DNA of 64,000 nt from contig CAXXGF010000054.1 in assembly GCA_963677445.2 (NCBI GenBank), positions 124,001 through 188,000 of the forward strand. Direction: 5' to 3'. A model generated the notes under the pieces. It saw only the letters and a program-made list of their open reading frames with translations. It was not told the DNA's origin and searched no databases. The position numbers and the translations under genes are program-made. This DNA is from G963677445 sp963677445 (GTDB lineage: Bacteria; Bacteroidota; Ignavibacteria; Ignavibacteriales; Melioribacteraceae). Numbering within the stretch: the first letter of the stretch is position 1; every line of letters starts with the position of its first letter. Of this stretch, positions 40,519 through 49,840 are shown piece after piece.

Positions 40519-43500
40519 ATGAGAAAAACTGTTTTATTTTTTATTTCCCTTTTACTGCTAACCACTTTCATAACGGGTCAGGTTTATTACCAGGGCCCTG
40601 CCAACGGATCTGTATCCGGCGGCGTAATAGTTAACACAAATAGTTTTGAAAACAACCAGGCAGGCGACAACACAAAATACAGGTTGTTCTCACATCCCCC
40701 AATTCCCGTATATCCTGATGATGGAACGCAGCTTCCGGCCGCCGCGCCCGAAGATGCCAACCTGATCATAGATCCGGCCTCTCTCGGTATCGACAATACA
40801 GAAGATATAACACTATTTGAGGATTTTTGCGGAATAAACCAGACACTAAATATCCCTCCCGATCCTTATGTGGCTGTGGGACCCGATCATATGATTCAGG
40901 TTGTAAACAGCCGCTTTAGAATAAATTACAAAAACGGAACACATATTAAAACAATCCTGGCCGATTCATGGTTTTCCAGCGTTTTGCCCGGAGCTTTTAC
41001 TTTCGATCCAAAAGTAATTTATGATCATTATGAAGACCGCTGGGTAATGGTATGGCTTCATCTGAATGAAAACCAGAGTGAAGGATATATACTTGTGTCT
41101 GTTTCAGATGACGGCGATCCGACTGGCGTGTGGTATAACTGGGCGCTTCCTTCAACCACCAATGGAAACACACCCGCGGGCAACTGGTCCGATTACCAGG
41201 GTGTGGGATATGATGATAAGGCTATATATGTTACATCAAACCAGTTTACATTCAGTTTTTATTACCAGTATTCAAAATTAAGAATACTCGATAAAAACGT
41301 GCTTTATGGTAACGCAGCAGGTCAGCTGACATGGAAAGACCTTTGGAATATCCGCTATCCCAACGGGTCACAGGGAGCTTTTGGTTTAAGACCCGCGAGA
41401 ATGCAGTCACCTTCAAATGAATATTATATGGCTGTTCATACTCCTTATACCTCGGGAAATACAATTGGTGTTTTTAAAGTGCTGAACTCACCTTCCAATC
41501 CCTCAATTACCGGCGCGCAGGTTCCAGTTACATCCTACTCATCTCCTCAGGATCCGATGCAGCTTGGCGGTGGATCACCAAACATTGACGGAGGCGGACT
41601 GAATTTCAGGAACGAACCGGTCTTTTTTAACGGCGCTTTGCACATGGTGCATTCAGTCGCTTATGGAAGCCGCTCGGCCCTAAGATATATAGCGGTGGAT
41701 GTATCAGATTACAGCCTGATAATGGATTGGAAAATGGGTGACAGTGATCATTATCATACTTATCCGGCTCTGGCTGTCAACGGTTTTGGAGATGTGGTAT
41801 TTTCCTACAGCCGTTCGGCGTCCAATGAATATATGGGAGCCTGTTATACTGTTCTGAAGGCGGGAGAAACTACTCCGATAGGCAGCCAGGTATTAAAACC
41901 GGGCAATGGCAACTATATTAAAACTTTTGGCGGATCAAGAAACCGATGGGGTGATTACAACGGCGCGTGGACAGACCCTGCCGATCCCGAAAATTTCTGG
42001 GTATTTACCGAATATGTTCATGGAACAAATACCTGGGGTGTCTGGGCAGGTGGAATCAATGTTGAAAATGCGGCGGCTGTAAGCTGGCAGGCTGATATAA
42101 ATGTTAACGACGGCTCAGCTTATGAAGATATGACATTCGGACTTTCCGATTTCGCTACAGATGGAATAGATACTGATCTCGGGGAAGATGAACTTCCTCC
42201 CGTGCCTCCGGCAGGTGTTTTTGACTCACGTTTTGTGCTTCCCGACCAGACCGCTTCATTAATGGATTTTAGAAATTCTGAAAATACCGATGTAGTATGG
42301 AATATTTCTTTCCAGCCTGGTTCAGCCGGTTATCCGGTTACCTTTACATGGGAGCCCGATTCCCTTCCGGCCGGAATATTTTTATTAAAGGATGCCATAC
42401 TCGGGACTCTTGTTAATGTTAACATGAAAGAACAAAACTCATATACTCTTACTAACAGCGCTATTACTTCTCTCAATATTGAATATACAGGTCAGCTCGC
42501 TATTCAGGTTCCGGTGCTGGAAAACTGGAATATTGTTTCCGTTCCGGTTACAGCCCAGGATATGACAGTTGAGTCTGTTTTTCCGAATTCCAACTCGGCA
42601 GCTTATAAATATAACAACGGTTATGTGGTTGTGGATGAATTTGAAAACGGACTTGGTTACTGGCTCAAATTCCCCGCGGCCGAAGATGTTGAAGTTACAG
42701 GCTCACCGGTTGAACAGCCTGTTGATCTAAACGCGGGATGGAATATTATCGGCCCATTTGATTCGGAAGTGAATATTGATAATATTACCTCTGAACCGGC
42801 AAATATAATTGCTTCGGCTTATTTTGGTTTCAGCGGAGCTTATTATTCAGCCGATGTTCTTGAACCGGGTAAAGGTTACTGGGTTAAAACAAGCCAGGCA
42901 GGCGCCCTCAGTTATGACGGCACATTGGCCAAAAAAGGCGCTAATGAATCATTAAATGATATTCTTGGTTCGCGCGGCAGAATTATTTTCACAGACGCGG
43001 CAGGCAAATCAATTTCTCTTTACGCGCTTAACAATGGTGATGACCGCTCCTCTTTTGAACTTCCTCCGGCTCCTCCTCAGGGTATTTTTGATGTACGCTT
43101 TGAAGGTGGATACCTTGCGGAAAACCTTTCAACCGGCAAGGCTGTTTCTCTCAGCAGCCTGGTTTATCCTGTTAGCATTGAGGCTGAAGGCATTGAAATT
43201 TCTGTAAGGGATAATGTCTCTCTTATCAATAGCATTATTAAAGATGGTTCATTATTCACAATTACTGATGAAAATATCACAAAACTTGTGATAGCCTCAA
43301 CATCTCCTGTTTATGGGTATTCACTCAAACAGAATTATCCAAATCCATTCAACCCGACAACAAATATTTCATTTATTATTCCTGAAAAATCGAATGTAAA
43401 ACTGAGTGTTTTCAATATCCTGGGTCAGGAAGTTATGTCACTTGTTGATCAGTCACTCGACGCGGGAAATCACACGGTAAAATTTGACGCTTCACCTCTC

Positions 43501-43575
43501 TCTTCAGGTGTGTACTTCTATAAAATTGAAGCAGGCAATTTCACGGAATCAAGAAAAATGATGCTGATGAAATAA
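40519..43575 (+). CDS. Large secreted protein with type IX secretion sorting domain
   Basis: The 1018-residue protein starts at ATG 40519 behind GGAG and a signal peptide (about 1-20, LLLTTFITGQ). A long repetitive beta-strand part (about 100-560) with conserved VAVGPDHMIQVVNSRF, DRWVMVWLHLNENQS, and YPALAVNGFGDVVFSYSRS looks like a beta-propeller-type surface protein without a catalytic motif. It is followed by Ig-like strands (NIVSVPVTAQDM, NAGWNIIGPFDSEVN). The last 85 residues are a classic T9SS type A sorting domain: QNYPNPFNPTTNISFIIPE, LSVFNILGQEV and SSGVYFYKIEAGNF. It is exported across the outer membrane and attached to the surface. A strong terminator follows. Confidence 0.9.
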   Translation: MRKTVLFFISLLLLTTFITGQVYYQGPANGSVSGGVIVNTNSFENNQAGDNTKYRLFSHPPIPVYPDDGTQLPAAAPEDANLIIDPASLGIDNTEDITLFEDFCGINQTLNIPPDPYVAVGPDHMIQVVNSRFRINYKNGTHIKTILADSWFSSVLPGAFTFDPKVIYDHYEDRWVMVWLHLNENQSEGYILVSVSDDGDPTGVWYNWALPSTTNGNTPAGNWSDYQGVGYDDKAIYVTSNQFTFSFYYQYSKLRILDKNVLYGNAAGQLTWKDLWNIRYPNGSQGAFGLRPARMQSPSNEYYMAVHTPYTSGNTIGVFKVLNSPSNPSITGAQVPVTSYSSPQDPMQLGGGSPNIDGGGLNFRNEPVFFNGALHMVHSVAYGSRSALRYIAVDVSDYSLIMDWKMGDSDHYHTYPALAVNGFGDVVFSYSRSASNEYMGACYTVLKAGETTPIGSQVLKPGNGNYIKTFGGSRNRWGDYNGAWTDPADPENFWVFTEYVHGTNTWGVWAGGINVENAAAVSWQADINVNDGSAYEDMTFGLSDFATDGIDTDLGEDELPPVPPAGVFDSRFVLPDQTASLMDFRNSENTDVVWNISFQPGSAGYPVTFTWEPDSLPAGIFLLKDAILGTLVNVNMKEQNSYTLTNSAITSLNIEYTGQLAIQVPVLENWNIVSVPVTAQDMTVESVFPNSNSAAYKYNNGYVVVDEFENGLGYWLKFPAAEDVEVTGSPVEQPVDLNAGWNIIGPFDSEVNIDNITSEPANIIASAYFGFSGAYYSADVLEPGKGYWVKTSQAGALSYDGTLAKKGANESLNDILGSRGRIIFTDAAGKSISLYALNNGDDRSSFELPPAPPQGIFDVRFEGGYLAENLSTGKAVSLSSLVYPVSIEAEGIEISVRDNVSLINSIIKDGSLFTITDENITKLVIASTSPVYGYSLKQNYPNPFNPTTNISFIIPEKSNVKLSVFNILGQEVMSLVDQSLDAGNHTVKFDASPLSSGVYFYKIEAGNFTESRKMMLMK

Positions 43576-43600
43576 TCTTATCAAAATTATTAAAAACCAA

Positions 43601-43636
43601 ACCTCCGGGATTTTTGAAACCCCGGAGGTTTTTTTT
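43601..43636 (+). terminator. Rho-independent terminator of the T9SS cargo gene
   Basis: ACCTCCGGG (43601-43609) pairs with CCCGGAGGT (43621-43629) over an 11-base loop, followed directly by a run of eight T. It lies 26 bp after the stop codon. Confidence 0.9.
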
Positions 43637-43929
43637 GCTTTAATTTTGCATTTACCAGTAAGACAACCTTTCCGGTATACACGCCGCAACATAACTTTTT
43701 TATTCTTACTACAGGACTCCTGACATCAGAAACATAACGTATTGAAATATAAGGACATATTTTTTTGTTGCGTATATGCGCATGCGACTGGTGTTAGAAA
43801 TTCTGTTAAAAAGAATTGCGTTTATAGTTTTTCTTTGCGTGAAATAATTTAAAAACTACATCAACCGGCAAAGCGGGAACCAATGGGAATTATCATTAAT
43901 CTTGCCAAACCTATTTTATAAATTATGCC

Positions 43930-44100
43930 CTTACTTTTTGTCCTGACATAAAAAGTAACTCTCCTGCGGCGAGCAGGCAAAAAAAGTCAAGACTGCAAAA
44001 AAATAAGCTGAAAATCAATTCACTCCGCTAAAATGAAAGAACCCGGCACATAAAAGAGATGTGCCTCAAACAGCTTTCTTTTTTTATCCAACGTTTTCTA
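43930..44100. repeat. Dispersed Bacteroidota-type intergenic repeat, interrupted
   Basis: The segment reads TTACTTTTTGTCCTGACATA, AAAAAGTAAC and later AAAAGTCAAGACTGCAAAAA and AATTCACTCCGCTAAAATGA. This is recognisable as a widespread intergenic repeat of Bacteroidota that often gives spurious short proteins. A GC-rich block (CTCCTGCGGCGAGCAGG) interrupts it near 43965. No protein is encoded. The rest of 43640-44132 shows nothing else. Confidence 0.6.
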
Positions 44101-44132
44101 ATTATTCCACGTATTATTTTTATATATTCCCT

Positions 44133-44160
44133 GTAGAGACAAGGCATGCCTTGTCTCTAC
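44133..44160. repeat. Perfect 28-bp palindrome of the GTAGAGAC family
   Basis: The 14-base half GTAGAGACAAGGCA is followed by its exact complement. The same palindrome occurs once in each unit of the 31835-33425 array, and a version with another core is at 49292-49319. Confidence 0.85.
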
Positions 44161-44175
44161 GAAAGGCAGATAAAA

Positions 44176-45450
44176 TTAAAAGTGGATGCCCAGTCCAACC
44201 CCGAGATAATGATTTGTTTTGTTAACCATTTCTTCATCGCCGAGATCAAGCTGGAAAAGATATTTCGCGGTGAGCACAAGGGGGAATCCTTTGGCGGGAA
44301 TATACTGGGTGCCTCCGCCGAGAATTACGAAGGGACGGCTGAATTCCTGCTTTTCAATTTCCCATTTCTGACCGTAGGCCGGAAAAATTATGCCCGGAGC
44401 TTCCGCAAGGGTAATCGCTGTAAACTCTTCCCTGGTATAACTTGCAAAACCGCCCCCCACCTCAACATAGGGCCTTACTCCGGCATAGGTTCTGAAGAGA
44501 TAATCGGCATAAACTTTCATATTGGTATTGGATATATTGAAGTCGGCGGAAATCCATTCATCTGTACTGCTGTTAGAATATTTGAAGCTGTTATAGTTAA
44601 ATCCCGCTCCGAGGTAGAGATTTTCAATAATTTTGTATTGCAGATCAAATGAAAAGCCGAAACGTATCGAATTTTCAGGTTTTTCAAGATCAGCCAGGTA
44701 ATCTTCTTCCGAGCCGTGAAGCACAAGCTGCTCAATATTCCAGGAAGGCCCTGGTGTAACGCTGATACTGAGAGAAGCGATGAAATCATGTTCGGGACAG
44801 GTATAGTCTTTCAATACCTCTTCACCGCGGTCCCTGTTCAAAATTCTGTTATCGATGTTATTTTTTAATGATTCAATATCCTCGGCAATTTTCTGCAGCT
44901 CTTCATCATTGCCCGAATCGAATTGTAATGAATTGATAGTTTTTGAGGCTTCATCAAGAGCGTCGTTTCTGAATTGATCCGATGCCTTTTTGTAGCCATC
45001 TTTCGCTAAGACTTTTGTTCTACCGACATAAATATGGCGCAGGAGCACAGCCATCTTATACCATTTCACAGCCTCCACCGTATTTCCTTTATCGGCCGCT
45101 TTCATATAAAGCTTAAAAGCTTTCTGCGCTTTTTCACCGGCAAAAGAGATTTTGAAAGTAGATTCTGCCTGTCTTACATTTTCCACATAAGATTTCATCT
45201 GTTCGCCGCCCGATTTTTCTCCCTTCGCGATGAAGTTAAGAGCGGAACCAATCATAGGTTTCAGTTCCTCATAAAAGGTCTGGTCCTTTTTAGACTGTAA
45301 AGCTCCCTTATCATGTTTTTCCGTAAAGGCTTTGATACCGTCAATATTGCCTTTCAGTAACAGATCTTCAAGCGGACTGAAAAAATTTTTATCTGTTTGT
45401 GATAAAATAATAATAGGCAGGAAAGTAAAAAGCAGTAGTTTCTTTAACAT
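44176..45450 (-). CDS. Outer-membrane beta-barrel protein with helical N-terminal half
   Basis: The start is ATG 45450, preceded by GAGGAACTC and giving a signal peptide (about 1-20); the frame extends to 45474 without benefit. Of the 424 residues, the first 200 after the leader are helical (GSALNFIAKGEKSGGEQM, YMKAADKGNTVEAVKWYKMA), resembling a tetratricopeptide-like stretch. The C-terminal 200 form a beta-barrel (FGFSFDLQYKIIENLYLGAG, PYVEVGGGFASY, FVILGGGTQYIPA) ending in LGVGLGIHF, the terminal-Phe signature. I do not recognise the family. It is monocistronic and converges with no neighbour. Confidence 0.72.
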   Translation of the reverse strand: MLKKLLLFTFLPIIILSQTDKNFFSPLEDLLLKGNIDGIKAFTEKHDKGALQSKKDQTFYEELKPMIGSALNFIAKGEKSGGEQMKSYVENVRQAESTFKISFAGEKAQKAFKLYMKAADKGNTVEAVKWYKMAVLLRHIYVGRTKVLAKDGYKKASDQFRNDALDEASKTINSLQFDSGNDEELQKIAEDIESLKNNIDNRILNRDRGEEVLKDYTCPEHDFIASLSISVTPGPSWNIEQLVLHGSEEDYLADLEKPENSIRFGFSFDLQYKIIENLYLGAGFNYNSFKYSNSSTDEWISADFNISNTNMKVYADYLFRTYAGVRPYVEVGGGFASYTREEFTAITLAEAPGIIFPAYGQKWEIEKQEFSRPFVILGGGTQYIPAKGFPLVLTAKYLFQLDLGDEEMVNKTNHYLGVGLGIHF

Positions 45451-45640
45451 TTTGAGTTCCTCTTTTAATCCCAAATAAATTAATTGAATAAACGAATTTA
45501 CAAATATAAATTTTATGCTGTTATTTTCAAAAAAAAGGGAAAAGGCTTACGTTTTGTTAATGACTATGAGGGGTAATTTTATTATATTAATAACAATTTT
45601 ATAACAAAATAGTAGATTAATTGGGAAAGATACATTTGAT

Positions 45641-46065
45641 AATCCTGGTTGGGCAATTGCTGTTCCCGAAGATATTGCGGGAGTAGAGGAAAGTCCGAAC
45701 TCCGCAGAACAGGGTACCGGGTAACGCCCGGGAGGCCGGTCAGCCGGTCTATGGAAAGTGCCACAGAAAATATACCGCCCGCCGCAGGCGGGTAAGGGTG
45801 AAAAGGCAGGGTAAGAGCCTGCCGCGCCTTTAGTAATAAAGGTGGTCCTGTTTGGGAGTTCCGTTAAACGGAATCAAGGTAAACCCTGCCCGGAGCAAGG
45901 TCAAGTAAGGGACGATTTGGTGAGTTTTTATCATAAGGAGTTGTTCGCTCCTCAGTCCCGGGTAGACCGCTTGAGTCTGTGAGTAATTGCAGACCTGGAT
46001 AAATAATTGCCGCCTCTCCTTTTTTAAGGGGAGAGGATACAGAATTCGGCTTACAGACCGGGGTT
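45641..46065 (+). ncRNA. rnpB: RNase P RNA, bacterial type A
   Basis: The region contains the conserved core GAGGAAAGTCCGAACTCCGC and AGGGTACCGGGTAACGCCCG, GTGCCACAGAAAATATACC, the AAGGGTGAAAAGGCAGGGTA of P8-P9 and the 3' core ACAGAATTCGGCTTACAG. The ends pair as P1: AATCCTGGT (45641-45649) with ACCGGGGTT (46057-46065), which I use as limits. The RNA is the catalytic part of RNase P and matures tRNA 5' ends. recJ starts 32 bp downstream. Open frames of 60 and 75 codons on the opposite strand are artefacts. Confidence 0.93.
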
Positions 46066-46096
46066 ATTAAATGTTTTTTCCCAATACTCAAAAAGT

Positions 46097-47815
46097 ATGC
46101 TGAAAAAACGCTGGAAAATTAAAGATCCTGTTGACCACAAGATGGTGTTGGCTCTGGCCGACAGCCTGAATATATCCAATGTGTTATCTGAACTTCTAAT
46201 TCGCAGGGGAATAACAAACTTTTTTGAAGCAAAGAATTTTTTCCGTCCGACAATAGAGGCGCTGCACGATCCTTTTTTAATGGATGGAATGGAAAAAGCC
46301 TCCAGAAGAGTTATTCAGGCAATAACAAGTAATGAAAAAATATGTGTTTATGGTGACTACGACGTAGATGGAACATGTTCGGCGGCGCTTATGTACATGT
46401 TCCTGAAACATTTCGACGCCGACGCCTCAATTTATATTCCCAACAGAATTACCGAAGGTTACGGAATATCGGAAGCGGGCATTGACATTTTAAGAGAGCG
46501 GGGTGTCACACTTATTATCACAGTCGATTGCGGCATTACAGCCGTAAATGAAATCGCCTATGCTAACACGCTCGGAATGGATACAATTATTTGCGATCAT
46601 CATAAGCCCAAAGAGATTCTTCCCCCCGCCCACGCGGTTCTCGATCCACAGAAAGAGGATGATCCTTATCCCTTCAAGTATCTTTCGGGCGCGGGAGTGG
46701 CATTTAAGCTGGCAAGGGCGGTCGGCGACCGGATAGGACAGATAGACCTGGCGCTCGACTATCTCGACCTTGTCGCGCTCGCGGGAGCTGCCGATATTGT
46801 TCCACTTGTTGATGAAAACAGGGCTCTTGTAAAAAAAGGTCTTGAAGCGATCAATGCCCACCCCCGTCCCGGCATCAAGGCGCTAATGAAAAGCGCCAAA
46901 ATGGAGCCCGGGAATCTTTCGGCCGGTCAGATAGTTTTTACCATAGCGCCGAGGATTAATGCTGTCGGCAGACTCGGCGACGCCAACCGCGCTGTTGAGC
47001 TTTTTACAACCCGTGATGAAAAAGAGGCGGAAGAGCTTGCCAGGGTTCTTGAGGAAGAAAATCATGAGAGGCGAAAAATTGATGAGGCCACATTTTCGCA
47101 CGCGCTTGATATGCTTGAAGAAACTCAGAATCTTGAAGAAAACCTCGGTATCGTTCTCCATAATGATAATTGGCATCCGGGTGTAATTGGTATTGTGGCC
47201 TCGAGGATGGTTGAAAAATTTTACCGGCCTTCCATTCTGTTGACCACAATTGACGGAGTGGCGAAAGGATCGGCAAGGAGCATCACGGGATTTAACATGT
47301 ACCAGGCTTTGCAGAAGTGTGAAGATCTGCTTATTCAGTATGGCGGGCATGAAGCGGCGGCGGGGCTCGCTATTGAAATTGATAATATTGCCGAATTCAG
47401 GATCAGGCTTAATGACATACTGAAGGAAAAACTCACCGCTGATGATGTTGTGCCTGAAATCAATATTGACGCAAAACTCTCTCTTTCTGAAATAACACCA
47501 AAATTTGTCAGGGTTCTTGACCAGTTTGCCCCATTCGGCCCGGGGAATATGCGCCCGGTTTTTATGGCTGAAAATGTTGAACTGACTACGATTCCGCGTA
47601 TTGTAGGTTCAAATCATATTATCACCTGCATGAGGCAATCAAAAAATGACAAGATATTTGACACAATAGGGTTTAACCTGGGACATTTTGTACAGGAAGT
47701 TGACAAAGATAAAAATTTGGTGGATATTGTATTTACAATAGAAAAGATTACCCGCGACGGAAGGCTTTATCCCCAGCTCCGTCTAAAAGATATAAAAATT
47801 TCAGAGAATACATAA
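46097..47815 (+). CDS. recJ: Single-stranded-DNA-specific 5'-3' exonuclease RecJ
   Basis: The 572-residue protein has the DHH-family motifs in order: YGDYDVDGTCSAAL (about 93-106), VDCGI, the DHH in TIICDHHKPKE (about 172-182) and the DHHA1 motif GGHEAAAGLA (about 415-424), followed by an OB-like C-terminal domain (APFGPGNMRPVF). RecJ digests 5' ends in recombination and mismatch repair. The start ATG 46097 follows rnpB by 32 bp. yebC and ruvC follow on the same strand at 19 and 6 bp, a DNA-repair/housekeeping cluster. Confidence 0.95.
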   Translation: MLKKRWKIKDPVDHKMVLALADSLNISNVLSELLIRRGITNFFEAKNFFRPTIEALHDPFLMDGMEKASRRVIQAITSNEKICVYGDYDVDGTCSAALMYMFLKHFDADASIYIPNRITEGYGISEAGIDILRERGVTLIITVDCGITAVNEIAYANTLGMDTIICDHHKPKEILPPAHAVLDPQKEDDPYPFKYLSGAGVAFKLARAVGDRIGQIDLALDYLDLVALAGAADIVPLVDENRALVKKGLEAINAHPRPGIKALMKSAKMEPGNLSAGQIVFTIAPRINAVGRLGDANRAVELFTTRDEKEAEELARVLEEENHERRKIDEATFSHALDMLEETQNLEENLGIVLHNDNWHPGVIGIVASRMVEKFYRPSILLTTIDGVAKGSARSITGFNMYQALQKCEDLLIQYGGHEAAAGLAIEIDNIAEFRIRLNDILKEKLTADDVVPEINIDAKLSLSEITPKFVRVLDQFAPFGPGNMRPVFMAENVELTTIPRIVGSNHIITCMRQSKNDKIFDTIGFNLGHFVQEVDKDKNLVDIVFTIEKITRDGRLYPQLRLKDIKISENT

Positions 47816-47834
47816 TTAACACGGAGAAATAAGT

Positions 47835-48560
47835 ATGTCAGGTCACTCGAAGTGGTCCACTATTAAAAGGAAAAAGGCAGCGATTGATTCCAAAAGAGGA
47901 AAAATATTTACCAAGCTTATAAAAGAAATAACAATTGCGGCGCGCCAGGGCGGAGGTGATCCGGGAGCGAATCCGAGGCTCAGGCTTGCTGTTGACAACG
48001 CCAAAGGGGCCAACATGCCCATGGATAATATTGAAAGAGCTATCAAGAAAGCGACCGGCGAACTCGAAGGAACAACATATCATGAACTTACTTATGAAGG
48101 ATATGGTCCTGCCGGAGTGGCTGTAATGCTCGAAAGTGTCACCGACAACAAAAACAGGATTGTTGCCGAAGTTCGTCACCTGTTCAGCAAATATGGCGGC
48201 AACCTTGCTGAAAACGGAGCTGTCGCGTGGATGTTTGACCGTAAAGGTGTAATTACCATACCGAAAAAGGATATGGAAGAAGATGATCTGATGGAAATTG
48301 CCATTGACGCCGGAGCTGATGATCTTGTTACCGAAGAGGATTTCTTTGAGGTTCAGACCGATATGGAATCATTCGAGAATGTCAGGAAAGCATTAATTGA
48401 AAAAGAAATAGAAATTGAGAACGCGTCTCTGCAGTGGGTAGCGAAAAATACTGTAGAAGTTGCCGGTGAGAATGTGGAAAAAGTAATGAAACTCATCGAT
48501 ATGCTTGAAGATAATGATGATGTTCAGAATGTGTACACAAACGCAGATTTCCAGGAATAA
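47835..48560 (+). CDS. yebC: YebC/PmpR-family DNA-binding or translation-related protein
   Basis: The 241-residue protein is a full-length YebC: MSGHSKWSTIKRKKAAIDSKRG at the start, GGGDPGANPRLRLAVDNAK and NMPMDNIERAIKKATGE, then YEGYGPAGVAVMLESVTDN. The family was long annotated as transcriptional regulator, and recent work links members to relief of ribosome stalling at proline stretches. The usual operon link with ruvC holds here: ruvC begins 6 bp after the stop. The start has a GGAG site. Confidence 0.95.
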   Translation: MSGHSKWSTIKRKKAAIDSKRGKIFTKLIKEITIAARQGGGDPGANPRLRLAVDNAKGANMPMDNIERAIKKATGELEGTTYHELTYEGYGPAGVAVMLESVTDNKNRIVAEVRHLFSKYGGNLAENGAVAWMFDRKGVITIPKKDMEEDDLMEIAIDAGADDLVTEEDFFEVQTDMESFENVRKALIEKEIEIENASLQWVAKNTVEVAGENVEKVMKLIDMLEDNDDVQNVYTNADFQE

Positions 48561-48566
48561 ATTCTG

Positions 48567-49103
48567 ATGACAGTTTTTGGCGTTGATCCCGGAACGGTGA
48601 TAACCGGATACGGGATCATACGATATTCCGGAAACGAAGTTTCATGGATTTCCTCCGGAATAATAAAACCTCCCCCCGCCGATGATATGGCAAACCGAAT
48701 TACCTTTATTTATGAGAATCTTGAAAAAGAATTAAAATTTCACTCCCCCGATGAATTCGCGATAGAAACTTCTTTTTACGGCAAGAATGTACAATCAGCT
48801 CTTAAGATAGGATATGTCCGAGGGATATCGTTGCTGGCCGCGGTAAAATCGGGTATGATGCCGGCGGAATATTCACCGAGAGAGGTTAAAAAAGCAGTTG
48901 TCGGGAAAGGGGCGGCATCTAAGCAGCAGGTGCAGTATATGGTTCAGAAGCTGCTTGGCCTAGGCAATAAAAAGCTCCGCCTTGATGAAAGCGACGCTTT
49001 GGCAATCGCCATATGTCACGCATTTAAATTAAAAAGTTTTACCCCCCGCAGCGCAAGCTGGAAAGATTTTATTGAAAGGAATCCCGACAGGATTATTGGG
49101 TAG
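48567..49103 (+). CDS. ruvC: Crossover junction endodeoxyribonuclease RuvC
   Basis: The 178-residue protein has the RuvC RNase-H-like fold with the acidic catalytic residues D7 (FGVDPGT), E67 (FAIETSF) and D140/D143 (LDESDALAIAICHA). It resolves Holliday junctions together with RuvAB, whose genes are not in this window. It lies 6 bp after yebC, the common arrangement. The start ATG 48567 is preceded by AGGAATAAATTC. Length is normal. Confidence 0.95.
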   Translation: MTVFGVDPGTVITGYGIIRYSGNEVSWISSGIIKPPPADDMANRITFIYENLEKELKFHSPDEFAIETSFYGKNVQSALKIGYVRGISLLAAVKSGMMPAEYSPREVKKAVVGKGAASKQQVQYMVQKLLGLGNKKLRLDESDALAIAICHAFKLKSFTPRSASWKDFIERNPDRIIG

Positions 49104-49130
49104 ATATTATATTTTGGAATTTTATCGCGG

Positions 49131-49319
49131 AGACGCAAAATCTTGCGTCTTTCACGTTTCATTTGGAAGAAATGGTAAATCAATCGGGCAGATATTTATA
49201 AGAAAATTCGCAGAGACGCAACGTATAGCGTCTTTCCACTGACGGGGTAAAAAAAGATCACAGACCGACACTATTTTTCTATATAATCCGTGTAGAGACG
49301 CAAAATTTTGCGTCTCTAC
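49131..49319. repeat. Three AGACGC palindromes in series after ruvC
   Basis: AGACGCAA/TTGCGTCT at 49131-49138 and 49143-49150, AGACGC/GCGTCT at 49214-49219 and 49228-49233, and a perfect 28-bp palindrome at 49292-49319 (half GTAGAGACGCAAAA). The last has the same outer arms, GTAGAGAC, as the 28-bp palindrome at 44133, with a different core. Confidence 0.85.
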
Positions 49320-49342
49320 GTGAACAAATTAAAATAAAATGT

Positions 49343-49840
49343 TTAATCTATCTGGACAAATTTTTCAGCTTTAACACCGCAGATGGGACATCTTTCGGGG
49401 GCTTTGCCTAATTCGATATGACCGCATACCGGGCAGAGATATATTTCAGCGTCTGTCAGGTCTTTTCCTTCTTTAACCGCTTCAAGGGCCAACTGGTATA
49501 TTTTGGCATGAACCGCTTCAGCGTCGATGGCAAATTTAAACATTCTTCTGGCTTTGTGTTTTTCTTCTGTCGCCAAATCAAACATTGGGGGATACATCTT
49601 TTCATATTCGTAGGTTTCACCATCAATCGCGGCCTGCAGATTGGCGGCTGTGTTTCCGATTCCATCCAGCGCGTCAAGATGTCCTTCGGCATGAATTCGT
49701 TCAGCTTCGGCAGTTGTTCTGAAAAGTTTCGCGATATTAGGAAAGCCATCTTTTTCTGCTTTTTTCGCGAATGCTCTGTATTTCTGATTTGCCTGGCTTT
49801 CACCGGCGAATGCTTCTTTCAGATTATCTTTTGTTGTCAT
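49343..49840 (-). CDS. Rubrerythrin
   Basis: The 165-residue protein has a ferritin-like four-helix domain with diiron ligands (GESQANQKYRAFAKKAE, FRTTAEAERIHAEGH, FKFAIDAEAVHAKIY with their ExxH motifs). A C-terminal rubredoxin-type iron site with four cysteines follows (CPVCGHIELGKAPERCPICG). Rubrerythrins reduce hydrogen peroxide in anaerobes and microaerophiles, so oxidative stress defence is the role. The gene stands alone between the palindrome series and a repeat-rich gap. Confidence 0.95.
   Translation of the reverse strand: MTTKDNLKEAFAGESQANQKYRAFAKKAEKDGFPNIAKLFRTTAEAERIHAEGHLDALDGIGNTAANLQAAIDGETYEYEKMYPPMFDLATEEKHKARRMFKFAIDAEAVHAKIYQLALEAVKEGKDLTDAEIYLCPVCGHIELGKAPERCPICGVKAEKFVQID

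Noticed and set aside
45582..46091. 60- and 75-codon open frames on the minus strand
   Set aside because: They lie antisense to the RNase P RNA, whose structure explains the sequence.
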